Source: Rhizobium cauense (GTDB taxonomy: Bacteria > Pseudomonadota > Alphaproteobacteria > Rhizobiales > Rhizobiaceae). Taken from it: a DNA stretch of 64,000 bases. The translations under genes were made by a program, and so were the position numbers. Below the pieces are notes generated by a model. It made no database searches. It was not told the DNA's origin and worked only from the letters and a program-made list of their open reading frames with translations. Each line of letters opens with the position of its first letter. The stretch's first letter is position 1. This document shows, in pieces, positions 25,655 through 35,329 of the stretch. The stretch is from assembly GCF_019511525.1 (NCBI RefSeq), contig NZ_JAEUAT010000015.1, forward strand, positions 96,985 to 160,984. Direction: 5' to 3'.

Positions 25655-26986
25655 TCAGAAGCTTTCTTTCAGCCACTGCCCCATGCGGGCAAAGCGGCTG
25701 GTATTTCCCCCAAGCGACATGAGCAGACCGCTCTGTGACGCATGTGTTTCCTGGTCCGCGACCTGCGGGTAGATCATCAGGCCGACAGCGGTCGAAAAGG
25801 CGGGGCCTTTCGCTGCGGTCGGCAGGCCCGAGACACCCATCGGACGACCGATTCGGACGTTGCGGGCAAGAATGCGACGCGCAACTTCGGCAAGGCCGGT
25901 CAGCTGGCTCGCACCACCCGTCAGCACGACGCGCTTGCCGACGATCGGGCTGAAGCCCGAGCGCTGGATGCGGTCGCGGATCAATTCCATCGTTTCCTCG
26001 ATACGAGCGCTGACGATGCGCGACACCAGGGCGCGCGGCACCTGCGTCGGCAGGTCGCGTTCGTCTTCGCCGATCGGCGGGATCGAGATAAGTTCGCGTT
26101 CGTCCGAGGAGTTCGGCATTGCGGAGGCGTGAACGACCTTGAGGCGTTCGGCATCCTCGATCCGGGTCGAAAGACCGCGGGCCAGATCGGTGGTGACGTG
26201 ATGGCCACCGAGGCTGACGGCATCCGTGTGCACCAGCTTCCCCTCTGCAAAGACCGAAATCGTCGTCGTTCCACCGCCCATGTCGATCGCCGCGCAGCCA
26301 AGCTCGACCTCATCATCAACAAGAGCGGCCAGACCCGAAGCGTACGGTGTTGCAACGATTCCCTCAACAGAGAGGTGCGCGCGATTAACACTCAACTCGA
26401 GATTCTTAAGCGCAGTGCGTTCAGCAGTGACGACGTGCATATCGACGCCGAGGACGTCACCATACATAGACAGCGGATCGCGAATGCCGCGTTCGCCATC
26501 CAACGAGAAGCCGGTCGCCAACGAATGCAGGACCGCGCGATCCTGGCGTAGCGACTGCTGGCAGGCTGCCGACAGAACCTTCTTGAGATCGTTCAGCTCA
26601 ACTTCCTGACCACCGAGGTCGATGGTTGCAGTGTAGATATCGCTTGTCAGACGGCCCGCCGTGACATTGACGATCAAGCTCTCGACGGTCAGGCCGGCCA
26701 TGCGCTCGGCCGCGTCGACTGCAAGGCGGATCACGCTCTCAAGCGCATCGAGGTCGGAAATCGCGCCTGTCTTGATGCCGCGTGAGCGCTGATGGCCGAT
26801 CCCGATGATTTCAATGTTGTGCGTACGACCGGGCAGCACCTGACTTTCCTCGCGAGGCGTCAGGCGTCCGATCATGCAGACGACCTTCGTCGATCCGATG
26901 TCCAGCACCGAAACGACATGGGACCGCTTCGACGAAAGCGGCTTCAGGCGCGGCAATCCGAAATGGGACGAACCGAACAAGCTCAT
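25655..26986 (-). CDS. ftsA: Cell division protein FtsA
   Basis: Actin-fold ATPase that tethers FtsZ to the inner membrane. 443 residues. ATP-binding motifs VLDIGSTKVVCMIGRL near residue 30 and AAIDMGGGTTTISVF near residue 235. The C-terminal end (RMGQWLKESF) is an amphipathic membrane-targeting helix. Overlaps ftsQ by 4 bp. Confidence 0.97.
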   Translation of the reverse strand: MSLFGSSHFGLPRLKPLSSKRSHVVSVLDIGSTKVVCMIGRLTPREESQVLPGRTHNIEIIGIGHQRSRGIKTGAISDLDALESVIRLAVDAAERMAGLTVESLIVNVTAGRLTSDIYTATIDLGGQEVELNDLKKVLSAACQQSLRQDRAVLHSLATGFSLDGERGIRDPLSMYGDVLGVDMHVVTAERTALKNLELSVNRAHLSVEGIVATPYASGLAALVDDEVELGCAAIDMGGGTTTISVFAEGKLVHTDAVSLGGHHVTTDLARGLSTRIEDAERLKVVHASAMPNSSDERELISIPPIGEDERDLPTQVPRALVSRIVSARIEETMELIRDRIQRSGFSPIVGKRVVLTGGASQLTGLAEVARRILARNVRIGRPMGVSGLPTAAKGPAFSTAVGLMIYPQVADQETHASQSGLLMSLGGNTSRFARMGQWLKESF

Positions 26987-27906
26987 ATATTTTGCCCCGC
27001 CTTCTTCAAATCCTTGGTCCGCTGATCGAGTACGAGCTGCCGACGCTCCATTGCTTCCGGCGTCAACTGAATTGCGGTCCGGTCGGTAAGCCTCAGATCG
27101 ACGGCCGCGATATCGCGCTCCAGAAGATCCTGCTCCTTCATGAACTTCGACAGCCGCGCCAAAGCGAGATCGACGTCGTCTTCCGGCAACTTCACAGCAA
27201 CGCCGTTGTCCATGTGCAGATCCCAGCGACGACCCGAAACCCAGACGTAAGCCTTCACCCGCGCCTTGATCTCCGGCCAGTTCGCGAATTCAGCCTCGAG
27301 CGAAGTTGCAGCAACTTCAGCACCACGACCGACCACCAGCGGCAACTGTGAGAACTTGTTGTCGCGAAGCGGAGCGATGACGGAGCCACCCTTCTCCACG
27401 AGTGACAATTCCTGGCCATGCTGCCAGATCGCGTAGGCCTGACGCTCCTTGAGCTTCACCTCGATCGTCTTCGGATAGATCTTGCGAACCTCTACGTTCT
27501 CGACCCAAGGAAGCCTGGCGATCTTCTGACGCGCCGCATCGACATCAAGCGCAACAAGCGACGTCGTACCGTCCAGCCCGAGCAGCTGCAGGATCTCGAT
27601 CTCGGAGGTCTCCGAGTTCCCGGACACCTTCACATCATCGATCGCAAAGCCAGCAGCAGTCGTCGTCGCCTGCGCAACCGCTTCCGTGTGCCCGCCAAGT
27701 GACATGCCGTAGAGGCCGGTCGCAGCGAAGAAGGCCAGAGCGGAAATAGTTCCAGTGTGCACCGGAATATGAATGCGACCACTGCCAAGACTGACGAGGA
27801 AACGCACCACTCGACGCAGCGGACGCGGCAACACCAGCCGCCCCTCACCTTCGGGATACGAAGGCTCAGCGTGATGACTTGGGCGCCCTATCCTTTTGAC
27901 CGTCAC
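26983..27906 (-). CDS. ftsQ: Cell division protein FtsQ
   Basis: Bitopic inner-membrane divisome protein. About 307 residues: a basic N-terminal cytoplasmic part, one membrane helix (near residues 50-70), a POTRA domain beginning FAIDDVKVSGNSETSE and a FtsQ beta domain. The start is uncertain. GTG at 27906 overlaps the ddlB stop (GTGA). TTG at 27915 has GGAGG at ideal spacing. ATG at 27936 would overlap ddlB by 34 bp. Coupled to ftsA by a 4-bp overlap. Confidence 0.9.
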   Translation of the reverse strand: MTVKRIGRPSHHAEPSYPEGEGRLVLPRPLRRVVRFLVSLGSGRIHIPVHTGTISALAFFAATGLYGMSLGGHTEAVAQATTTAAGFAIDDVKVSGNSETSEIEILQLLGLDGTTSLVALDVDAARQKIARLPWVENVEVRKIYPKTIEVKLKERQAYAIWQHGQELSLVEKGGSVIAPLRDNKFSQLPLVVGRGAEVAATSLEAEFANWPEIKARVKAYVWVSGRRWDLHMDNGVAVKLPEDDVDLALARLSKFMKEQDLLERDIAAVDLRLTDRTAIQLTPEAMERRQLVLDQRTKDLKKAGQNI

Positions 27907-28829
27907 CGAGAACAAGAAGCGTCCTCCACCATCCAACGGAGAAATTCACCAAACGAGTAGCCGGCATGACCAGCCATTTCGGGCACCAGGGAGGTTGGCG
28001 TCATTCCAGGCTGAGTATTGATTTCCAGCCAGATGACTTCGCCATCTTCAGAGAAGCGATCGTCGTAACGGAAGTCTGAGCGACTGACGCCACGGCAACC
28101 AATTGCTTGATGCGCCCTTAACGCCAATGATTGTATTTTTTGGTAAATATTCGGTGAAATTTCCGCAGGAATGACGTGTTTCGAGCCACCCGCGACGTAC
28201 TTGGCATCGTAATCGTAAAAGCCATGCCCCAACGGCACAATCTCGGTTACACCCAGCGCGCGATCGCCCATGACGCCGCAAGTCAGCTCGCGACCATGGA
28301 TGTAGCGCTCAACAAGAACCTCTTCGCCATAGCGCCACTCCGGAGAGCTGATGATCTGCGGCGGATGGGACTGATCCTCCTGAACGATGACCACACCGAA
28401 GCTGGAGCCCTCGCGCACAGGCTTCACAACATAAGGCGGCTTCATCGGATGCTCAGCCGGAAAAGCGAATCGATTGATCACCGCAGATTGCGCAACCGGG
28501 ACGCCGGCGGCGGCGGCGACGCCCTTGGCCTTGTCCTTATCCATGGCGAGCGCCGAAGCCAGCACGCCCGAATGCGTGTACGGGATCTCAAGATACTCAA
28601 GGATGCCTTGAATTGTCCCGTCCTCGCCGTAGGGGCCGTGCAGGGCATTGAAGACGACGTCCGGCCGCAATGCCGCGAGCTTGGCGGACACATCGCGATC
28701 GACATCAATGCGCGTCACCTGGAACCCTTCGGCCTCGAGGGCGTCAGCGCACGCCGTCCCGGAAGAAAGGCTTACCGGCCTCTCCGAGGAAAATCCGCCC
28801 ATCAGGACAGCGACATGCTTGCGACTCAT
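27903..28829 (-). CDS. ddlB: D-alanine--D-alanine ligase
   Basis: ATP-grasp ligase producing D-Ala-D-Ala for the peptidoglycan stem peptide. 308 residues. MGGFSSERPVSLSSG at the N-terminus, NALHGPYGEDGTIQG near 65-80, KPVREGSSFGV near 145 and LEINTQPGMTPTSLVP near 275 are the family signatures (Glu/Asn metal ligands in the last). ATG at 28829 follows a GGGGG site. First gene of the ddlB-ftsQAZ segment, cut off from murB by two plus-strand genes. Confidence 0.96.
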   Translation of the reverse strand: MSRKHVAVLMGGFSSERPVSLSSGTACADALEAEGFQVTRIDVDRDVSAKLAALRPDVVFNALHGPYGEDGTIQGILEYLEIPYTHSGVLASALAMDKDKAKGVAAAAGVPVAQSAVINRFAFPAEHPMKPPYVVKPVREGSSFGVVIVQEDQSHPPQIISSPEWRYGEEVLVERYIHGRELTCGVMGDRALGVTEIVPLGHGFYDYDAKYVAGGSKHVIPAEISPNIYQKIQSLALRAHQAIGCRGVSRSDFRYDDRFSEDGEVIWLEINTQPGMTPTSLVPEMAGHAGYSFGEFLRWMVEDASCSR

Positions 28830-29295
28830 CAACACCCCCAAAAAATAACCTGCACTTTGAGTTCCGACGCTTGCACCAAGCTTGTTTCCTGCCCGAATCT
28901 CGCTCGATGATGCAGGTGTATTAGTGCCTGATTATGGTTAATGAAGTGTTTACTTTCGTTAATTTTTGCCTCTGACGGTCATCCCGACGGAACCGCACCG
29001 GACGAGAAGAAACCAGCAACGCCAGGGCATAGCGCACGGGAATTCATCAAGACGTTGAGCCAGCTCGAGACTTCCTGGAACGTTAACTTCCCGACGAGAC
29101 GCGGCGCGATCGACGATCGAAATCCGCTTCAAGGTATCCGCTATTGGTGATTCTGATCGAGTAAAGTGAGGGCGGCGGAAAAATGCAAAGCACGCTAATC
29201 TTTTTTCCGTTTCTTACGCGATTGGCATTTGCGCCGAATTAAAATTGCGTTAAGAGCCGCTGGCCTCCCAAGGCACAGGTACAATCCCGATTGGA
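28830..29295. other. Intergenic promoter region of ddlB-ftsQAZ and the MHS transporter
   Basis: 466 bp divergent region, AT-richer than its neighbours. It holds a TTAACCAT motif on the minus strand at 28934-28941 (CtrA half-site type) and must contain promoters for both directions. No convincing gene seen. Confidence 0.5.
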
Positions 29296-30606
29296 ATGAA
29301 AATGTCAGACGCGATATCCAGAGTATCGCCGACTCCCGCTTCATCGAACAGTGCGCAGGTCAACTCGCCGGCGCGCGTTCTGATCGCGAGCCTTGTCGGC
29401 ACCACGATCGAGTTCTTCGATTTCTATGTATATGCAACGGCAGCCGTGTTGGTTTTCCCGACGCTGTTCTTCCCGAACAGCGACCCGACGACCGCGCTGC
29501 TTGCATCCTTTGCGACTTTCTCCATCGCCTTCTTCGCCCGCCCGCTTGGCGCCGTGGTCTTCGGCCATTTCGGCGACAGGATCGGCCGCAAGACGACACT
29601 CGTCGCCGCCTTGCTCACCATGGGCATCTCGACGGTTGTGATCGGTCTTCTGCCGTCCTACGAATCGATCGGCGTCCTCGCGCCGCTGCTGCTCGCCATT
29701 TGCCGTTTTGGCCAAGGCTTCGGCCTCGGCGGGGAATGGGGCGGCGCCGTGCTGCTCGCGACAGAAAACGCGCCGGAAGGCAAGCGCAGCTGGTACGGGA
29801 TGTTCCCGCAGCTTGGCGCGCCGGTGGGCCTGTTCCTCTCCTCCGGGATCTTCTGGCTGCTGCTGCAGGTCATGTCTCAGGATGCACTCCTGAGCTGGGG
29901 CTGGCGCGTACCATTTATCTCGTCCATCCTGCTCATCGTCATCGGTCTGTGGGTCCGCCTTTCGATCACCGAAACGCCGGCCTTCCAGAAGGCGATCGAC
30001 AAGCAGGAGCGCGTTGCCGTCCCGGTTGCCGAACTCTTCCGCAAGCACAAGCGCAGCCTGTTCCTCGGCACCTTCGTGGCTCTCGCGACTTTCGTGCTGT
30101 TCTACATCGGCTCCGCTTACCTGCTGTCCTACAACGTCAAGGTCCTGAAGATCCCGTTCCTGGACGCGCTCGAAATCCAGATCATCGGTTCGGTCGCCTT
30201 CGGCATTTTCATCCCTGTTGTCGGCAAGCTCGCCGAGCGGTTCGGACGTCGCGAAATGCTGATCCTCACCACTATCCTGATCGGTATCTTCTCGTTCTTC
30301 CTGCCCGGCCTGATGACCGGCGGCGAAGGCAGCATCGTGGTCTTTGCGATCGTCGCCATGGCACTGATGGGCATGACCTACGGCCTGATCGGCACGGCTC
30401 TCGCCGCGCCCTTCCCGACGGCCGTGCGCTACACCGGATCGTCGATTACCTTCAACCTTGCCGGCATCTTCGGCGCTTCGCTGGCGCCCTACATCGCCAC
30501 CTGGCTGCAGGCAAACCACGGCATGCAGTATGTCGGCTACTATCTCGGCCTTTCCGCCGTCATCACATTGATCTGCATCCTGGCTTCCGGCCGCGACGAA
30601 GTCTGA
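29296..30606 (+). CDS. MHS-family (MFS) metabolite:H+ symporter
   Basis: Inner-membrane transporter of the metabolite:H+ symporter branch (ShiA, KgtP, ProP relatives). 436 residues, 12 predicted membrane segments. Hallmarks are GTTIEFFDFYVYATAAVLVF near residue 38, the loop motif GHFGDRIGRK near residue 93 and RFGQGFGLGGEWGGAVLLA near residue 140. The substrate (organic acid, betaine or similar) is not predictable. It interrupts the dcw cluster between ddlB and murB, transcribed against it, and has its own terminator. Confidence 0.92.
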   Translation: MKMSDAISRVSPTPASSNSAQVNSPARVLIASLVGTTIEFFDFYVYATAAVLVFPTLFFPNSDPTTALLASFATFSIAFFARPLGAVVFGHFGDRIGRKTTLVAALLTMGISTVVIGLLPSYESIGVLAPLLLAICRFGQGFGLGGEWGGAVLLATENAPEGKRSWYGMFPQLGAPVGLFLSSGIFWLLLQVMSQDALLSWGWRVPFISSILLIVIGLWVRLSITETPAFQKAIDKQERVAVPVAELFRKHKRSLFLGTFVALATFVLFYIGSAYLLSYNVKVLKIPFLDALEIQIIGSVAFGIFIPVVGKLAERFGRREMLILTTILIGIFSFFLPGLMTGGEGSIVVFAIVAMALMGMTYGLIGTALAAPFPTAVRYTGSSITFNLAGIFGASLAPYIATWLQANHGMQYVGYYLGLSAVITLICILASGRDEV

Positions 30607-30628
30607 TCATCGAAACAGCGCAGTTCGA

Positions 30629-30663
30629 AGGGCCGCGACAGGCAATGTCGCGGCCCTTTTTGT
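30629..30663 (+). terminator. Rho-independent terminator after the MHS transporter
   Basis: Stem AGGGCCGCGACA/TGTCGCGGCCCT with a 5-base loop, followed by TTTTTTGTTG. Confidence 0.9.
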
Positions 30664-30714
30664 TGTTGTCTGTTAACGCCTTGCTTCTAGATTTTCTGAA
30701 ACAAGGAGAGCCCG

Positions 30715-31812
30715 ATGCTGACAAGACGATTATTGCTCACACAAGGGTTCAGCGCCGGAATCTCGCTTACACTGCCGTCAATAGGACGCACAGCCAGCGT
30801 TCCGTCCACCGATGTCACCTTCCTTGTCATCAACGATGTCCATGCATGCCGGTTCGGAGACGGGCTAAGCCCAAACTGCCAGGAAGAAGGCAAGACCGAC
30901 GCGAACCTGCTCCGGCACATTCTCGCGTTGAACAACATTCATCACCAGACTTGGCCCACGGAAGTCGCCGGCAAGCCAAGCGGCCTCTCGCTGGCTGGAC
31001 AGCCGATTGCAATGCCGCAGGGCATCATCGTCTGCGGCGATGTCACGGACGACGGTGGCGGTCAAACGGCAGAATTCGCGGAAGGGTCGCAGCTGCTACA
31101 GTTTTCCCATCGCTATCAGCAGGGACGTGGACCTGATCACGTGCACTTTCCCGTTTATGTCGGCCTAGGCAACCACGATCTCGATCAGGACGGGCGCCCG
31201 CCTCAGGTCGACTGGTACCGGGACGAACTGCGCGACTATGTGCGGATGAACCACAAGCCGAGCGTATTCTTCAAGCCGGTAGTACCGGCCGACAACTACG
31301 ACGAAGCCTCGGACAATTATTCCTGGAACTGGGGCGGCCTTCACCTGATCCAGGCGCAGCGTTACGGTGGGGACAATACCAAGGGCGCCGCAAGCAGCCT
31401 TGATTGGATGAAGCGCGATCTCAAGACCTACGCCTCCGATGGACGCCCGGTAGTCATCTTCCAGCACTACGGTTGGGATCCGTTTTCATTGGAGCGCTGG
31501 GATCCGGAGAAGACAACATTCACCGCCAATGGCAGCGGCGCGCCCCATTGGTGGGGTGAATCAGAACGTCAGGAACTTCTCGCAACCCTCGAAGGCTACA
31601 ACGTAATCGGGATTTTCCATGGCCACGAGCACGACACGCCGATGGTCTATCGGGTCGACAAGCTGGACGTCTTCAAAGCGAAAGCCGCCTTCATGGGCGG
31701 CTTCTGCCTTGTCCGGGTGACAAGCAACACGATGGATGTGGCAATCGGCGAAGCCAGTGACGACAGGGGCGGCGTGGCCTTCTCCGCTGCCTTCAGCAAG
31801 CGCTTCGGCTGA
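30715..31812 (+). CDS. Tat-exported metallophosphoesterase
   Basis: Calcineurin-like metallophosphoesterase, probably periplasmic. 365 residues. The N-terminus MLTRRLLLTQGFSAG is a twin-arginine signal. Metal-site motifs in order: VINDVHACR (D-x-H), IVCGDVTDDG (GD), LGNHDLD (GNHD), FQHYGWDPF (His) and FHGHEHDT (GHxH). Phosphodiesterase or phosphomonoesterase activity on a periplasmic substrate is inferred; no closer family is certain. AAGGAGAG precedes ATG 30715. Ends 3 bp before the convergent murB stop. Confidence 0.85.
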   Translation: MLTRRLLLTQGFSAGISLTLPSIGRTASVPSTDVTFLVINDVHACRFGDGLSPNCQEEGKTDANLLRHILALNNIHHQTWPTEVAGKPSGLSLAGQPIAMPQGIIVCGDVTDDGGGQTAEFAEGSQLLQFSHRYQQGRGPDHVHFPVYVGLGNHDLDQDGRPPQVDWYRDELRDYVRMNHKPSVFFKPVVPADNYDEASDNYSWNWGGLHLIQAQRYGGDNTKGAASSLDWMKRDLKTYASDGRPVVIFQHYGWDPFSLERWDPEKTTFTANGSGAPHWWGESERQELLATLEGYNVIGIFHGHEHDTPMVYRVDKLDVFKAKAAFMGGFCLVRVTSNTMDVAIGEASDDRGGVAFSAAFSKRFG

Positions 31813-31815
31813 GGA

Positions 31816-32790
31816 TTACTCGCTGGTTACGCCCTGGAAGGGGCGAACCTCGCGCCCTGGCATGAACACGCCGAGTCGCTTGATTTCCCACTCGAGCTTG
31901 ATGCCGGAATTCTCGAAGACCTCCCGGCGAACCTGTTCGCCGAGGTATTCGAGGTCATATCCCGTCGCCTGCCCCATGTTGATCATGAAGTTGCAGTGAA
32001 GTGACGACATCTGCGCGCCACCGATCACCAGACCGCGGCATCCCGCTTCGTCGATCAGCTTCCACGCGGAATGTCCTTCCGGGTTCTTGAAGGTCGAGCC
32101 GCCTGTCTTCTCGCGGATCGGCTGAACCGTTTCGCGATGGCTGCGCACGGCATCCATCTCGGCGCGGATCTTAGAACGATCCTCGCTATATCCTTCGAAG
32201 AGTACGGACGTGAAGATCAGATCGCTCGGTACCGACGAATGGCGGTAGGAATAGCCCATATCCGCATTCGACAGCACATGTTTGTTGCCCTTGCGGTCGA
32301 TGGCGGAGACTTCGACGAGCCGCTCGCGCGTCTCACCCCCGTTGGCGCCAGCGTTCATCCGTGCCGCGCCGCCTATGCTGCCGGGAATGCCATAGTAGAA
32401 ATGAAAGCCGCCGATGCCGTTGTCCATTGCCATGGCTGCGACGTGCTTGTCCGGGCAGATCGCACCGGCGCGAATGCGGTTCTCGCCCGCCAGCTCGACG
32501 GAGCCGAAGCCCTTGGCCGAAAGCCGCAGCACAACGCCTGGAATGCCGCCATCACGCACCAGAATATTGGAGCCGACGCCCACGACCGTAATCGGCACCT
32601 CCTCAGGCAGAAGCTGGAGGAAGGCAATGAGATCGGCCTCGTCGTGCGGCTGGAACATCAGCTCGGCCAGACCACCGGCATGAAACCACGTGACACGGTC
32701 CATCGGCGCATCCGGCGTGATCCTCCCGCGGATGTCCTTTACACCGTCGCCAAGCGACGCAAGAAGCTTTTCCCCATTCACCTGTTTCAT
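31816..32790 (-). CDS. murB: UDP-N-acetylenolpyruvoylglucosamine reductase
   Basis: FAD/NADPH enzyme making UDP-MurNAc. 324 residues. FAD-binding features VGVGSNILVRDGGIPG near residue 75 and GIPGSIGGAARMNAGANGGE near residue 130; the catalytic Ser lies in GGSTFKNPEG near 235 and a Glu in the C-terminal domain. Overlaps murC by 4 bp; the downstream end abuts the inserted metallophosphoesterase gene. Confidence 0.97.
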   Translation of the reverse strand: MKQVNGEKLLASLGDGVKDIRGRITPDAPMDRVTWFHAGGLAELMFQPHDEADLIAFLQLLPEEVPITVVGVGSNILVRDGGIPGVVLRLSAKGFGSVELAGENRIRAGAICPDKHVAAMAMDNGIGGFHFYYGIPGSIGGAARMNAGANGGETRERLVEVSAIDRKGNKHVLSNADMGYSYRHSSVPSDLIFTSVLFEGYSEDRSKIRAEMDAVRSHRETVQPIREKTGGSTFKNPEGHSAWKLIDEAGCRGLVIGGAQMSSLHCNFMINMGQATGYDLEYLGEQVRREVFENSGIKLEWEIKRLGVFMPGREVRPFQGVTSE

Positions 32791-34202
32791 GCAGATATTC
32801 CCGAAAGGCTTTCCAATTGCTTGGGCAGCGCTGCCGCCCAGTACGTAATACTCCCAGCCCCCAACAGAACCACAAAATCGCCCGGCTTTGCAATCTCTGC
32901 GACCATTTCAGGCAAAAGCTCTGGGGATGACAGGAAGCGGGCATCGCGGTGACCGCCGGATTTGATCCTCGATACGAGCGTCTCCGAGTTCATGCCCTCG
33001 ATGGGATCCTCGCCAGCGGCATAGACCGGAGCAAGGAAAATGCTGTCCGCGTCGTTGAAGCAGGAAGCGAACTCCTCGAACAGGCTGGATAGCCGTGAAT
33101 AGCGATGCGGCTGATGAACTGCGATCACGCGGCCCTTGCAGGCCTCACGCGCAGCCCGCAGCACCGCCTTGATCTCGACCGGATGGTGGCCGTAGTCATC
33201 GAAGATCTGAACGCCATTCCATTCGCCGGTCAGCGTGAAGCGGCGCTTGACGCCGCCGAAGGAGGCCAGCCCCTTGGCGATGTCCTCGCTCGACATGCCG
33301 AGACGGTTTGCAACGGCGATCGCCGCGGTGGCATTGGAGATGTTGTGACGCCCAGGCATCGGCATCACAAGATTGTCGAGCCTGATGACCTGCCCGGTCC
33401 GCCGGCGACGGATCTCCACGTCGAAGATCGAACGCGGACCATCAATGCGGACATTCATGAAACGCACATCGGCCTGCGGATTCTCGCCGTAGGTAACGAT
33501 CTTGCGGTCCTCGATACGGCCGACCAGCGCCTGAACTTCCGGATGGTCGAGGCATAGCACGCCAAAGCCGTAGAAGGGCACGTTCTCGACGAACTGGCGG
33601 AACGCGGCGCGCACGGCATCAAAGTTGCCGTAGTGGTCAAGATGCTCCGGGTCAATGTTGGTGATCACAGCAACATCGGCGGGAAGTTTCAGGAACGTAC
33701 CGTCGGATTCGTCGGCCTCCACCACCATCCATTCGCCCTCGCCCATACGGGCATTGGTGCCGTAGGCGTTGATGATGCCGCCGTTAATGACGGTCGGGTC
33801 GAGGCCGCCTGCTTCCAGCAGGGTCGCCACCAGCGACGTGGTCGTGGTCTTGCCGTGCGTACCACCGATCGCGATCGCATTTCGGAAACGCATCAGCTCG
33901 GCAAGCATCTCCGCGCGGCGCACGACCGGCAGCAGCTTTTCGCGCGCCGCCACGAGTTCCGGGTTGTTTTTCTTGATCGCGGTTGAGACCACCACCACTT
34001 CGGCATCGCCGAGGTTCTCGGCCTTGTGGCCGACGAAGACTTCAATGCCCTTGTCGCGCAGGCGTTGCACGTTGGCGCTGTCGGCCTGATCCGATCCCTG
34101 CACGCGATGGCCGAGATTGTGGAGCACCTCGGCAATGCCGCTCATGCCGATGCCGCCGATGCCGATGAAATGAACGAGGCCGATGGCCTTCGGCATTTTC
34201 AT
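32787..34202 (-). CDS. murC: UDP-N-acetylmuramate--L-alanine ligase
   Basis: Cytoplasmic ATP-dependent Mur ligase that adds L-Ala to UDP-MurNAc. 471 residues with GIGGIGMSGIAEVL at the N-terminus, P-loop GGTHGKTTTTS near residue 113 and DYGHHPVEI near residue 340. Overlaps murG and murB by 4 bp each, so tightly coupled. Confidence 0.97.
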   Translation of the reverse strand: MKMPKAIGLVHFIGIGGIGMSGIAEVLHNLGHRVQGSDQADSANVQRLRDKGIEVFVGHKAENLGDAEVVVVSTAIKKNNPELVAAREKLLPVVRRAEMLAELMRFRNAIAIGGTHGKTTTTSLVATLLEAGGLDPTVINGGIINAYGTNARMGEGEWMVVEADESDGTFLKLPADVAVITNIDPEHLDHYGNFDAVRAAFRQFVENVPFYGFGVLCLDHPEVQALVGRIEDRKIVTYGENPQADVRFMNVRIDGPRSIFDVEIRRRRTGQVIRLDNLVMPMPGRHNISNATAAIAVANRLGMSSEDIAKGLASFGGVKRRFTLTGEWNGVQIFDDYGHHPVEIKAVLRAAREACKGRVIAVHQPHRYSRLSSLFEEFASCFNDADSIFLAPVYAAGEDPIEGMNSETLVSRIKSGGHRDARFLSSPELLPEMVAEIAKPGDFVVLLGAGSITYWAAALPKQLESLSGISA

Positions 34203-35323
34203 GCGCGTTTCCCCTTGAACTCTGCAATTGTACGTCGTGCCGCAATAGCCTCAACCATGTCGGCAAGCAAGTTCGCAGCGTCGGGTTTGCCCGCCTGCTT
34301 GGCCGCAGCAGCCATACGAGCGAGCTTTTCCGGATCGTTCATGACATGAGCCAGGATCGACGCGATCTTCTCGGAAGAGAGTTCGGCCTGAGCGATGACC
34401 TTGGCGCCGCCGGTCGCGGCAAGCGCCGCGGCATTGGCCGCCTGGTCATGATCCAGTGCATGCGGATAAGGTACCAGGATCGCCGGACGCCCGATCACCG
34501 ATATTTCCGAAACCGTCGAGGCGCCTGAACGGCAGATCACAAGGTGTGCCGCGGCAAGTCGTTCGGCCATGTCGGTAAAGAACGGCGCGATGTCTGCTCC
34601 CATCTGCAATTGCGCGACGCAGCCGGCAACCATATCCATGTCTTCGGGCCGCACCTGCTGCGTCACGCGCAACCGGCCGCGCAATTCGTCATCAAGAAGG
34701 CTGATCGCCGTCGGCATCGCCTTGGAGAAATATTGCGCGCCCTGGCTGCCGCCGAAGACGACCAGATTAAAGGGCTCGCCGGCGCGGGAAGGTGCATAGG
34801 GCGCTTCTGCTGCCGCGATGATCGCGGGGCGTACCGGGTTGCCGGTCGTTACCGTCTTATCGGGAAACTGGCCGCCGCTTTCAGGCAGGAAACCACCGGC
34901 AATCGCCTGAACACGACTGGCAAGCGCCTTGTTGGCGCGTCCCATCACCGCATTCTGCTCATGAATCATCGCGGGCACGCCGAGGCGCGTGGCAGCGAGC
35001 AGCGGCGGCACGGTCGGATAGCCACCGAAGCCGACGACGACTGTAGGCTTCAGGCGGGCGATCAACTTCTTGGCCGCGCGCATCCCGCTCCACAATGTCC
35101 ACAGCGAGCGCGCAACCGCCACTGGATTCTTTGAGGCAATCGTCGCCGACGGGACGACGTGAATCTCCTCGGCAGGGAATTTGCCGGCGTACCGTTCAGC
35201 GCGGCTGTCGGTGACGAGATGCACGGAATATCCGCGTTCCTTCAGCTTGTAGGCCAAGGCCTCCGCAGGGAACACATGGCCACCGGTTCCCCCGGCGGCA
35301 AGCAGGACGATGCCTTTGCTCAT
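34199..35323 (-). CDS. murG: Lipid II synthase (GlcNAc transferase)
   Basis: Peripheral inner-membrane GT28 glycosyltransferase converting lipid I to lipid II. 374 residues. The donor/acceptor G-loops LLAAGGTGGHVFPAEA (near 8) and VVGFGGYPTVPPLLAA (near 95) and the UDP-binding CRSGASTVSEI (near 265) are visible. Six base pairs after ftsW. Confidence 0.97.
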   Translation of the reverse strand: MSKGIVLLAAGGTGGHVFPAEALAYKLKERGYSVHLVTDSRAERYAGKFPAEEIHVVPSATIASKNPVAVARSLWTLWSGMRAAKKLIARLKPTVVVGFGGYPTVPPLLAATRLGVPAMIHEQNAVMGRANKALASRVQAIAGGFLPESGGQFPDKTVTTGNPVRPAIIAAAEAPYAPSRAGEPFNLVVFGGSQGAQYFSKAMPTAISLLDDELRGRLRVTQQVRPEDMDMVAGCVAQLQMGADIAPFFTDMAERLAAAHLVICRSGASTVSEISVIGRPAILVPYPHALDHDQAANAAALAATGGAKVIAQAELSSEKIASILAHVMNDPEKLARMAAAAKQAGKPDAANLLADMVEAIAARRTIAEFKGKRA

Positions 35324-35329
35324 AAACTC

